From: Bdellovibrio sp.
GTDB taxonomy: Bacteria; Myxococcota; SpSt-1050
Assembly: GCA_020725805.1 (NCBI GenBank)
Contig: DYEF01000020.1
Span: 1-32,814 of the forward strand
Length of the DNA stretch: 32,814 nt
Direction: 5' to 3'
Shown here: in pieces, positions 10,008 to 18,394 of the stretch
How positions within the stretch are numbered: the first letter of the stretch is position 1
Layout of the letters: every line of letters begins with the position of its first letter
Made by a program: the position numbers and the translations under genes
Notes under the pieces: model-generated
Told to the model about the DNA's origin: nothing
The model's input: only the letters and a program-made list of their open reading frames with translations
The model's database searches: none

Positions 10008-12497
10008 ATGACAGAATTTGAAAGGAATTTACTAAACAGGCTGATTCAGGATAAGGTTATCACCGAGGATATTGCACTTGTGGCGGAACAACTGCAGCTT
10101 GACAGGGGCGGAAGAATCGATACGAATCTGCTTGATTTGCGCGCTGTAGATGAGGAGACCATCCTGAAATACCTCGAAACTGTCTCCAGACTTAAATCGG
10201 TATCTGTTGATAAGATCGAAAATATCGGAAAGGATATAATTGCTCTCTTCCCGGCAAGGCTTGCGATAAGATATCGTCTGATTCCTTTCAACATAGAACA
10301 TAATACCATTTCTCTGATAATCAGTGACCCTACGGATATCGCACTTTTAGAGGAGATATCTTTTCTTCTCGGGATGGATGTCAAACCATTTATTGCTCCG
10401 GACCTGTGGATCGAGCATCTTCTCTGCAAACATTACAAAATAGAACCGAGCAAACGGTATGAGGATTTGTTCAGACTTATAAGAAATAAAGACTTTCAGG
10501 TCAAAAGTGCTGATACAATTAAAAGAGAGACTGAAAATACGAGAGCGGAAAAACCCCATAAAGAAACTCAGGATACGGTATCAGTTCCTCCGCCTGATAT
10601 AAAAAAGGAGCCTGAAAGCTCAATACCCGAGGAAAAGGTCATTAATACTGATACTGTAAAACCTTATTCCTATTCGCGTGAAGAGGCTCTTGAAGATATT
10701 AAGGGTATCAGGGACCGCGATGCAATAATGTTTTATGCCCTTAAATATGCCTATCAGTACTTTGATTTCTGTGCAATTCTGATCTTTCAGAAAGATAAGG
10801 CAAAGGGGTTTAATTTTCTGGGAAGCGACAGGACCATTGAGAGTGATTTCAGGTCTCTCGAACTGAATCTGGCAGCCGATAATATATTCAGACTCGTAAG
10901 GGATACCGGTGCTCATTTTCTGGGCATTATGCCTATGACGGGAGAAAATGAGGTTTTTATCAGAAGACTAAAAAGGCCTTTTCCTCCGAATGTGCTGGTT
11001 GTGCCGATTTCAATTGCCGGAAAGGTTATAGGGCTTTTTTATGCGGATAACGGCGAATCTCTCGTACGTGGAGAGGATGTCCCACATATACTTACTTTCT
11101 TTCACATTGTCTCGAATCAGTTGCAGGAGCTTATAAGATTTCTGAAATTCAACAAGCCTATGTACAGGGTTGTCTTTAAGGGGACAACTGCTACTGCCGC
11201 GAAGGAATCTTCATCGGAGAAGAAAGAGACTGAACAGAAATCAGCAGAACCGGTACTAAAGTCACCGCCAGAAAAGATGACAGAGATTAATGCTGAAACT
11301 CCAAAAGAGCATCAGGAAAAGATAAAGACAGAACCGGCCGCAGAGTCTAATGTGACAACAGATGTGATAAATGCGGTCTCTCAGGAAAAGGTCCTGAGTG
11401 ATTCCATATCTTCTGCTGCGCCCTCTGTAAATTCTGTACCTGAGCCGGAAAGTCCTCTGTCTGAGGATATGGTCAGGGAACTCAGTCAGTACATCGAGGA
11501 GCCTGAGACGGTAAAAGAGAGGCCTGAAGATACCGGTAAAACTGAAAAACAGGAGAGCATCAGTATTCATACGGAAAAGACTCAGGAAAAACAGAGTGAC
11601 AGAGAGGATACTGCCAGAAAAGAGGAGGAATACAGGATAAATCTTCTGCTGGATACGATAGACCAGAGTCCCAATGCAATTAATTCACCGGCTTATGACC
11701 AGCTTATTGCAGAGAAGGAAAAGGCGCTTCCTTACATAGCAAGAAGATTTCCCGGTAAGCTGAAGATTGACCTTCTGATGCAGACAAGTTCCGATATATC
11801 GGATGTGGAGGAACACTCAAATCTGATTCAGCTGATTGTAGGTATTGGGAGGGAGGCTATTCCCTATATCGCCCCGCTTATTAAGAGCAGCAATCATACA
11901 ACAAGATTTTATGCCGTATTCATCTTCTCCAAACTGAGATATCCCGAGGCTATCCCGTATCTTTTGGAGGCAATCTTTGATAGTTCTCCCAAAATATCTC
12001 TTGTCGCAATTGAAGTGCTCAACCGTTACAGAAGTTTTCCGAAATTCTCTATAGTTCTTTCCAGACTCCGTTCCGAACTGGTTTCGAATGACACTGACAA
12101 GGTGAGAATTTCCGCCCTCTCTCTCGGACAGTTCAAGGACCTTGAGTCCGTTCCCCAGCTTATCAAACTTCTCTCCTCAAAGTCCGAATCGGTACGTGAT
12201 GCTGCCCTGAATTCTCTGAGAGATATCTGCAAGGAGGACCTCGGGACGAATCCGAAGGACTGGACAAAATGGTGGCAGAAGCACAGCAAGACTCCGAGGA
12301 TTCTGTGGATGATAGAGGGGCTGAGTCATAAAGATGAAAACATCCGTTATCTTTCAATCGAGGAACTCAGAGAACTCACAGGAGAGTTCTTTGGTTATTT
12401 CTACGATGCCCCCAAAAAGGAAAGGGACAAGGCTGTGGAGAGGTGGAAGGAGTGGTGGAAGAGTGAAGGTGAAAAGCGGTTTGTAAAGGAGATTTGA
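10008..12497 (+). CDS. MshEN (T2SSE N-terminal)-like domain + GAF-like region + low-complexity linker + HEAT-repeat protein
   Basis: 829 aa. N-terminus DRGGRIDTNLLDLRAVDEETILKYLETVSRLKSV...FPARLAIRYRLIPFNIEHNTISLIISDPTDIALLEEISFLLG is GspE_N/MshEN-like. C-terminal helical repeats (YAVFIFSKLRYPEAIPYLLEAI..., SALSLGQFKDLESVPQLIKLLSSKSESVRDAALNSL) are HEAT-like. No Walker ATPase seen. Confidence 0.75.
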   Translation: MTEFERNLLNRLIQDKVITEDIALVAEQLQLDRGGRIDTNLLDLRAVDEETILKYLETVSRLKSVSVDKIENIGKDIIALFPARLAIRYRLIPFNIEHNTISLIISDPTDIALLEEISFLLGMDVKPFIAPDLWIEHLLCKHYKIEPSKRYEDLFRLIRNKDFQVKSADTIKRETENTRAEKPHKETQDTVSVPPPDIKKEPESSIPEEKVINTDTVKPYSYSREEALEDIKGIRDRDAIMFYALKYAYQYFDFCAILIFQKDKAKGFNFLGSDRTIESDFRSLELNLAADNIFRLVRDTGAHFLGIMPMTGENEVFIRRLKRPFPPNVLVVPISIAGKVIGLFYADNGESLVRGEDVPHILTFFHIVSNQLQELIRFLKFNKPMYRVVFKGTTATAAKESSSEKKETEQKSAEPVLKSPPEKMTEINAETPKEHQEKIKTEPAAESNVTTDVINAVSQEKVLSDSISSAAPSVNSVPEPESPLSEDMVRELSQYIEEPETVKERPEDTGKTEKQESISIHTEKTQEKQSDREDTARKEEEYRINLLLDTIDQSPNAINSPAYDQLIAEKEKALPYIARRFPGKLKIDLLMQTSSDISDVEEHSNLIQLIVGIGREAIPYIAPLIKSSNHTTRFYAVFIFSKLRYPEAIPYLLEAIFDSSPKISLVAIEVLNRYRSFPKFSIVLSRLRSELVSNDTDKVRISALSLGQFKDLESVPQLIKLLSSKSESVRDAALNSLRDICKEDLGTNPKDWTKWWQKHSKTPRILWMIEGLSHKDENIRYLSIEELRELTGEFFGYFYDAPKKERDKAVERWKEWWKSEGEKRFVKEI

Positions 12498-13510
12498 TGA
12501 CTCCGTCTATTCTTGTAGTTGATGATTCTGCAATGGTCTCTTCGCTTCTCAAGGATTATTTCGAGAAGATGGGATATAATGTTCTGACAGCCTCGAACGG
12601 GAAGGATGCCCTTGAGATTGCCAAGAGCGAAGTGCCCGAACTGATAATCAGTGATATCAATATGCCGCTTATGGACGGCTGGGGGCTGATTGCCTGTATA
12701 AAGGATGTCCCGGGACTCAAGGAAATACCGTTCGTCTTTCTTACAGTCGAAAATCAGGATCTGGATATTAAGATGGCGATGGACCTCGGTGCAGCCGGAT
12801 ATATTACAAAACCGTTTTCTTTTGAGGAACTCAGGGCAACAGTAGAGACACTTCTCAGAAGGGAAAAACTGGAAATACCCGAAGGCAGGGAAGAGCCTAC
12901 ATTTGTAGGTGACCTCAAACAGGTTACCATAGATGACCTTATTCAGATATATATCGACCGTGAAGGCGTCGGAACACTCTTCATATATTCCGAACCGGCC
13001 GACGGCTTTATAGTAGTCGGAAGCAAGACCGTTGCAGGTGCCAGATTCGGGGATAGGGTCCGGGAGGATGCGCTGATAGATATTCTTCTTGTAAGAAGTG
13101 CCCGTTTCAAGTTTTCTCCCGAGCTCGACCACAGCGAATATAAAAACTGCTCACTTTCTATCAAGAGAAATGCCGATGATATCAGAATGGAGCGTTATTA
13201 TCTGAATCTGATTGCAGGCTATTTCGATTTTGAGAAGAGATGCCTCTCTGTCGCTCCGAAACTGCAGACCTTGCCTTTGTCATCACTTCTGGACCTGGCA
13301 ACCCAGAGTAGTCAGAATCTTGTAAATATTGATGAAAAATTTCTGCCGCCCAGAGGGGTAAGACTTGGCTCCATCGAAAAGGTACTTGGTATAGTAAAAA
13401 AAGGTGAAACAACTCTTGCCGACTGCATAGTTAAGGTCGGTCAGACCCCGTATTATACACTTTATGCTCTTACTGAACTGCTTTCGAGGAAGGTTATAAG
13501 GATATTCTGA
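12497..13510 (+). CDS. Response regulator: receiver domain + DUF4388/PATAN-like C-terminus
   Basis: ATG overlaps upstream TGA (tgATG). Receiver motifs VVDDSAMV, LIISDINMPLMDGW, FVFLTVE, GYITKPFS; C-terminal GDLKQVTIDDLIQIYIDREGVGTLFIYSE resembles PATAN/DUF4388. Confidence 0.85.
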   Translation: MTPSILVVDDSAMVSSLLKDYFEKMGYNVLTASNGKDALEIAKSEVPELIISDINMPLMDGWGLIACIKDVPGLKEIPFVFLTVENQDLDIKMAMDLGAAGYITKPFSFEELRATVETLLRREKLEIPEGREEPTFVGDLKQVTIDDLIQIYIDREGVGTLFIYSEPADGFIVVGSKTVAGARFGDRVREDALIDILLVRSARFKFSPELDHSEYKNCSLSIKRNADDIRMERYYLNLIAGYFDFEKRCLSVAPKLQTLPLSSLLDLATQSSQNLVNIDEKFLPPRGVRLGSIEKVLGIVKKGETTLADCIVKVGQTPYYTLYALTELLSRKVIRIF

Positions 13511-13530
13511 TATTTTTTTCCTGAAAAGGT

Positions 13531-14673
13531 ATGATATTTTTCTATATTCTTTCATTTCTGGTTTTTCTTGTATGGATATTGAGTTTTTTCAGGGGGATTA
13601 AGGAATTAAGCCGCAATACACATCTGAAGCCCGTATCGGATTCGGAGTTCAGACCATTTATAAGTATAATTGTCCCTGCAAGAAATGAGGAGAAGAGGAT
13701 AGTTCACCTTCTGAATTCGATAGAAAGACAGAGGTATGAGAATCTTGAGGTTATTGTCGTCGATGATAATTCGGAGGATGATACAGGCCGTGTTGCAGAT
13801 TCTTTCAGGAATAAGATAAAAAATCTGAAAGTAGTAAGGACTGCTCCCAAAGACGGCTGGTGCGGGAAGAATTCTGCACTGGTGGCCGGTTTCAGAAATA
13901 TCAGTTCCGGTTCAGAATGGATTTTATTTATCGATGCCGACTGTGAACTCAAGGAGAATGCCCTGATTACGATTGCTGATTTTGCCGTAAAAAACTCGCT
14001 CGATTGCCTGTCGCTCTTTCCTGAAATCAAAAATAATAAGTTTTTTGAGAGACTTCTGCTCCCGTCGGTAGGGGCTGTGGTTACCCTGTTTAATTCACCT
14101 GAGAGAGTAAACAATCCGGATATAAAAGATGCTTTTCTGAACGGGCAGTTTATTTTTATAAAAAAGAACGTCTACAGAGATGTCGGGACACACGAAATCG
14201 TCAGGGATGCTGTTCTTGAGGACGCAGCTCTTGCTCTGGAGATAAAGAAGAGAGGGTACAGAATCTTTCTGGGTTTCGGTGAGAATATCTTTCTTATCAG
14301 AATGTACGAAACTTTCAGGGAGTTTATCGGGGGATGGACCAAGAATCTCTATCTCATTTTAGGGAAGAATATCGTGAATCTTATCAGAATGATTCTGATT
14401 CTGGTTCTGTTGTCCTTTTTACCTGTCATCTGGCTGGTATATGGCATTCTTATTTTACCCGATGCCGGATCCCTGTTCTTTATCGCCGGTTACTTTATAA
14501 TATTGTTTTTTCAGATGTATCTTAGATACAGGAGCCGTACATATCCCGTTTATGCACTTCTTGCACCTGTATCTTCGGTTATCGTTTCATATATTGCTTT
14601 GAAGTCCGCATACAGATATATTGCAGGGAAGGGCGTTGAATGGAAAGGGAGAAAATATTTTTCCGGCAGGTAA
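13531..14673 (+). CDS. Membrane glycosyltransferase family 2 protein
   Basis: 380 aa; ISIIVPARNEEKRIVHLLNSIERQRYENLEVIVVDDNSEDDT, WILFIDADCEL, multiple C-terminal TM segments. Confidence 0.88.
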   Translation: MIFFYILSFLVFLVWILSFFRGIKELSRNTHLKPVSDSEFRPFISIIVPARNEEKRIVHLLNSIERQRYENLEVIVVDDNSEDDTGRVADSFRNKIKNLKVVRTAPKDGWCGKNSALVAGFRNISSGSEWILFIDADCELKENALITIADFAVKNSLDCLSLFPEIKNNKFFERLLLPSVGAVVTLFNSPERVNNPDIKDAFLNGQFIFIKKNVYRDVGTHEIVRDAVLEDAALALEIKKRGYRIFLGFGENIFLIRMYETFREFIGGWTKNLYLILGKNIVNLIRMILILVLLSFLPVIWLVYGILILPDAGSLFFIAGYFIILFFQMYLRYRSRTYPVYALLAPVSSVIVSYIALKSAYRYIAGKGVEWKGRKYFSGR

Positions 14674-14703
14674 TGTCAAAAATTTGCATAATCACCGAAT
14701 AAA

Positions 14704-14719
14704 TGGTATTAATATACCA
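14704..14719. promoter_or_regulatory. Palindrome TGGTAT-TAAT-ATACCA immediately upstream of the AMIN gene RBS
   Basis: Perfect 6-bp arms; aggaggag RBS and ATG (14734) follow directly. Confidence 0.35.
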
Positions 14720-14733
14720 ATCAGGAGGAGCAG

Positions 14734-16107
14734 ATGAAGAAGTTTTCGTTTATACTTGTTTGCCTCTTTGCTTCTACAGTAATATATGCTCAGGAGCCGG
14801 TAAATATTCTTCAGAGTATAAATATGTCAGCGGAATCCGGTTCGGCACTAATCGGTCTGAATTTTAACGGTCCTGTAAGTTTTACAAGTATGAAACTGAC
14901 TGACCCTTTCAGGATAGTCCTGGATTTTACAGACTGCAGAAAGGGAGGTTCGGTAAAAAACTCTATAAAGGTTAATTCTGACGGGATAAAGGAGATTTCT
15001 GTCTCACAGATGGGCTCGAATGATGCTCCTACACTCAGAGTAACAATAGTTACGGCAGTCGATCTGGAATTTAATATTGAACCGACAGATAACGGGATAA
15101 ATGTAAGAATCTCAGGTGTCAAGCTTGCTTCGGCAGAAGAGACATCATCAAAAAGCACTGCTGAACCGGCAAATGTGGTCGAGGTAACCCCCAGACAACA
15201 GGAAGAGGTAAAACCCGAGCCGGCACCTGCCCCTGTAGTAGCCGAGGCCAAGCCCGAGCCAAAACCTGAACCGGCACCTGCCCCTGTAGTAGCCGAGGCC
15301 AAACCCGAGCCAAAACCCGAGCCGGCACCTGCCCCTGTAGTAGCCGAGGCCAAGCCCGAGCCAAAACCTGAACCGGCACCTGCCCCTGTAGTAGCCGAGG
15401 CCAAGCCCGAACCACAGCCTGAACCAGCACCTGCCCCTGTAGTAGCCGAGGCCAAACCCGAGCCAAAACCCGAACCAGCACCTGCCCCTGTAGTAGCCGA
15501 GGCCAAGCCCGAGCCAAAACCCGAACCGGCACCTGCCCCTGTAGTAGCCGAGGCCAAACCCGAACCACAGCCCGAGCCTGCTCCTGTCAGAGAGGAGAAA
15601 AAGCAGAAATTCAAGTTGCCACCTGCAATGGCTGCTGCAAACGATTCATCAGAGCCGGCTCCGAAGCAGGAGAAGAAGCCTAAATTTAAAGAGGCTCCTG
15701 CAAAGGCTGCATCCAATGAAACAACTTCACAGGTTGATCATTTTACTCCTCCTCCGCGTAAAAAGAGTTCATCAGGCAGAAACTCACTTACATGGCTTGG
15801 TTTTCAGATGAGTGCCACAGGTTCAAGGATATTTATCAAGACCTCGGATGAGGCCGAATACTCGATTAAGGAGAAGGATGATAAGACACTTGTACTTGAG
15901 TTGTATAATACTGATATCCCCAAAAAAAATAACAGAAGAGCTCTCGACACATCGTTCTTTAATTCGCCTGTCTCATATATCTCTCCGCAGATTGAAAGCG
16001 GTTCAATAAAGGTCGTCAAGATAGAGATAAAACTCAAGCAGAGAGTACCGTTTATTACAAAGCAGGAATCGAATGCCCTTTATGTTGATTTTGAAGGCGC
16101 AAACTAA
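14734..16107 (+). CDS. Dual AMIN-domain envelope protein with Pro/Ala-rich repeat spacer
   Basis: 457 aa with signal peptide. N-terminal AMIN-like GSALIGLNFNGPVSFTSMKLTDPFRIVLDFTDC...; C-terminal AMIN-like GSRIFIKTSDEAEYSIKEKDDKTLVLELYNTDIPKKNNRRALDTSFF...; repeat-rich linker between. Confidence 0.8.
   Translation: MKKFSFILVCLFASTVIYAQEPVNILQSINMSAESGSALIGLNFNGPVSFTSMKLTDPFRIVLDFTDCRKGGSVKNSIKVNSDGIKEISVSQMGSNDAPTLRVTIVTAVDLEFNIEPTDNGINVRISGVKLASAEETSSKSTAEPANVVEVTPRQQEEVKPEPAPAPVVAEAKPEPKPEPAPAPVVAEAKPEPKPEPAPAPVVAEAKPEPKPEPAPAPVVAEAKPEPQPEPAPAPVVAEAKPEPKPEPAPAPVVAEAKPEPKPEPAPAPVVAEAKPEPQPEPAPVREEKKQKFKLPPAMAAANDSSEPAPKQEKKPKFKEAPAKAASNETTSQVDHFTPPPRKKSSSGRNSLTWLGFQMSATGSRIFIKTSDEAEYSIKEKDDKTLVLELYNTDIPKKNNRRALDTSFFNSPVSYISPQIESGSIKVVKIEIKLKQRVPFITKQESNALYVDFEGAN
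15220..15576 (+). repeat. Seven in-frame copies of a 51-bp repeat encoding PAPAPVVAEAKPEP(K/Q)PE
   Basis: Direct reading: seven PVVAEAKPEP units with 17-aa periodicity, 7 x 51 = 357 bp, near-identical at DNA level (cctgcccctgtagtagccgaggcc...). Confidence 0.95.
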
Positions 16108-16123
16108 TTTATCAGTAATGTAG

Positions 16124-18322
16124 GTGCGTTTTTTCTCATACATTTATCTCCTTTTTATCCTTTGTCTGTCTCTGTTTGGTGCGCCGGCTAACTCCGGGGA
16201 AATCACTTTAAAAGGTGAAAACCTGAAAATATATGATAAGGAGAAACGTTTTGTTGTAAGCGGAAATGTAAGTGCTGAAGGGGATGATTTTATCCTTCTG
16301 ACAGATTCACTGGAGATATATGACTCCGAAAATATCAGCATACTCAAAGGCGATTTGACGATACTGGGTGAGTCAATCCTTGCCGGTTGCGAAAGGGCGG
16401 AGGTCTTCAAAAAATACAATGTAAAAAGATTTTACAATCTTAAAGGAAAGGTGCTCAGGATTTCGGTCAGTCCGAAGGATTATCTTGGTTCTGATAGAAA
16501 AGAGCTTGGTCATCTGCTTGAATATCGCTTTAGACTCAGAACTTCATATCTGAGACAGATTGAAGATAGCAGATTCTTTGCCAGAGATGTTAATTATACT
16601 CTCTGTAATTGTGCCGGGAATAATACCTGGGAGCTCTCCGCATCATCGCTCTACTATGAGAAAAATGGTTTTTTGCTTTCACTGTCAAACCTCGTCTATT
16701 TTTACGGAATTCCGGTATTCTATGTGCCGGCGATAATTGCACCTGTAGGGGAGAGAAGGTCGGGCTTTTTGCTTCCGGAAACGGGTTTTGCAAGCAATAC
16801 CGGATACAGTCTCAGAAATGCATATTATCAGACACTGGGAGAGAGTGCAGATACTACACTGTATCTTACGCTTATGTCGAGAAAAGGTGAAATGTACTCA
16901 TTCGAGTTCCGGTATAAACCTCTTGAGAATCTTTACGGAAAAATTATGTTTTCATTTGTTGATGACAGCTCCGATTCTCCGTACAAAAACAGATTCAGTC
17001 TGAAAAACGAACACAGATACGAATATCCGGACAGACTTGTAATTGGTCTCAACACAAATATTGTCAGCGATTCTTCATATATGTATGATTTTCTCTTTGA
17101 CTTCTGGGACAGGAATACTGAATATACAATCAGCAGGTTCTATATCCATTACAGGAGAGATTACTTGCAACTCAGTCTGTCGAATGACTTCTATCAGAAT
17201 TTCAAGCAGGGCATGAAGGCTGAGGACTTAAATTTCTTTTCTGAAACAGGTCTTGCAGAATCACAGAGACTCCCGTCGTTATTATTCTCGTTGCTTCCTC
17301 AGAAATTATTCCTCAATACCGATGTGATGCTCGAGCTGAATTATGTGAACTATTATAGTTTTTCGTATGACCTGAGGAAGGTAGATTATTCCGGAAATCC
17401 GCTCCTCATTGAGAACGATAAGAGGACATTGCTGTCTTTTCAGAGATTCGGAGCTTCTATCCCATTGCATAACTATTTTCAGATAGAGAATGTTCTGAAC
17501 GTCAATCAGTCATTAAATTCCTCTTTTAGGGTATATCAGCTCCCTTACTCATCATACAATCTTGCTACATCCCTCTATTCAGCCGGTATTGATATTGAAT
17601 TGTACAGGGATACTTCGCTTTTTACTCATATACTAAAGCCGCAGCTGGAATATAAAAATCTGTTTTATCTCGAATATACAAAAGATAACCGGATTTATCA
17701 CGGAAGGACAGTTATCAGGGATGAAAAAGACAATTACATTAAATCCCAGTATGCCCTTTTACATCTGAAAAATTATTTCTATAAAAAGGAGTCTTCAAGG
17801 GAGATTATCGGAGTCGATATAGCACAGGGATATCAGGAGATAGTGAGAAATGACCTGACACCATTGATAATCAGGTCTGATATTTCTGTAAACTATCTCA
17901 GCTTTTATGGCGATTTATTTTATTACTGGAGAGAGGCGGATCCCTATCTGGATACAACCCTTAGTCTGACAGTAAGCGACAAAAGAAACGATTCAGTGAC
18001 CATCAGATATCAGAAGATAGAAAATTATCTTCAGAATCCGCTTGTAATATTTAATGAGGAATTTGAGTATCTTTTACCTGCGTATTATGAAAGGGGCCTG
18101 AATGATATATTCGGTAATCTGAATATGTCTTTATCCCGTGAACTTTCTGCCGGATATTTCATTACCTATTCATTCGGGCAACAAAAGCTTCTCTTCCACG
18201 GTTCGGGGGTATATTATCATTCGAAATGCAACTGTCTGAACGCTGGTCTGACAATCATTATGTATGACTGGTATAAGTTTCCGTCCTTTATGACCAGTTT
18301 CAATCTGGGCGGAAATATATAG
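16124..18322 (+). CDS. lptD: LPS-assembly protein LptD (OstA family)
   Basis: 732 aa; OstA-like N-terminus (ITLKGENLKIYDKEKRFVVSGNVSAEGDDFILLTDSLEIYD), LptD signature FYGIPVFYVPAIIAPVGERRSGFLLPETGFASNTGYSLRNAYYQTLG, C-terminal beta-barrel pattern. Confidence 0.88.
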   Translation: MRFFSYIYLLFILCLSLFGAPANSGEITLKGENLKIYDKEKRFVVSGNVSAEGDDFILLTDSLEIYDSENISILKGDLTILGESILAGCERAEVFKKYNVKRFYNLKGKVLRISVSPKDYLGSDRKELGHLLEYRFRLRTSYLRQIEDSRFFARDVNYTLCNCAGNNTWELSASSLYYEKNGFLLSLSNLVYFYGIPVFYVPAIIAPVGERRSGFLLPETGFASNTGYSLRNAYYQTLGESADTTLYLTLMSRKGEMYSFEFRYKPLENLYGKIMFSFVDDSSDSPYKNRFSLKNEHRYEYPDRLVIGLNTNIVSDSSYMYDFLFDFWDRNTEYTISRFYIHYRRDYLQLSLSNDFYQNFKQGMKAEDLNFFSETGLAESQRLPSLLFSLLPQKLFLNTDVMLELNYVNYYSFSYDLRKVDYSGNPLLIENDKRTLLSFQRFGASIPLHNYFQIENVLNVNQSLNSSFRVYQLPYSSYNLATSLYSAGIDIELYRDTSLFTHILKPQLEYKNLFYLEYTKDNRIYHGRTVIRDEKDNYIKSQYALLHLKNYFYKKESSREIIGVDIAQGYQEIVRNDLTPLIIRSDISVNYLSFYGDLFYYWREADPYLDTTLSLTVSDKRNDSVTIRYQKIENYLQNPLVIFNEEFEYLLPAYYERGLNDIFGNLNMSLSRELSAGYFITYSFGQQKLLFHGSGVYYHSKCNCLNAGLTIIMYDWYKFPSFMTSFNLGGNI

Positions 18323-18394
18323 CATAAAATTAAACTTGTTTTCTTTTTGGTCAAAGTATGGTAATTATTTATCAGATTTTGTGAACATTTATAT

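Noticed and set aside
12401-13132. 243-aa minus-strand ORF
   Set aside because: Opposite the well-supported response regulator; composition is typical of an antisense frame.
14675-14690. Possible sigma-54 site upstream of the AMIN gene (TGTCAAAAATTTGCA)
   Set aside because: The -24 GG is missing and the spacing is off by one.
15119-15568. 149-aa minus-strand ORF with VLARVWPRLLQGQVP repeats
   Set aside because: Another antisense frame of the same repeat array; no RBS or family support.
15220-15576. Short regular repeats as a possible CRISPR array
   Set aside because: Contiguous in-frame 51-bp coding repeats without unique spacers.
14811-15716. 301-aa minus-strand ORF rich in GSGFGSGLASATTGAGA repeats
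   Set aside because: Antisense shadow of the 51-bp Pro/Ala repeat in the AMIN gene; sense strand has signal peptide, RBS and domains.
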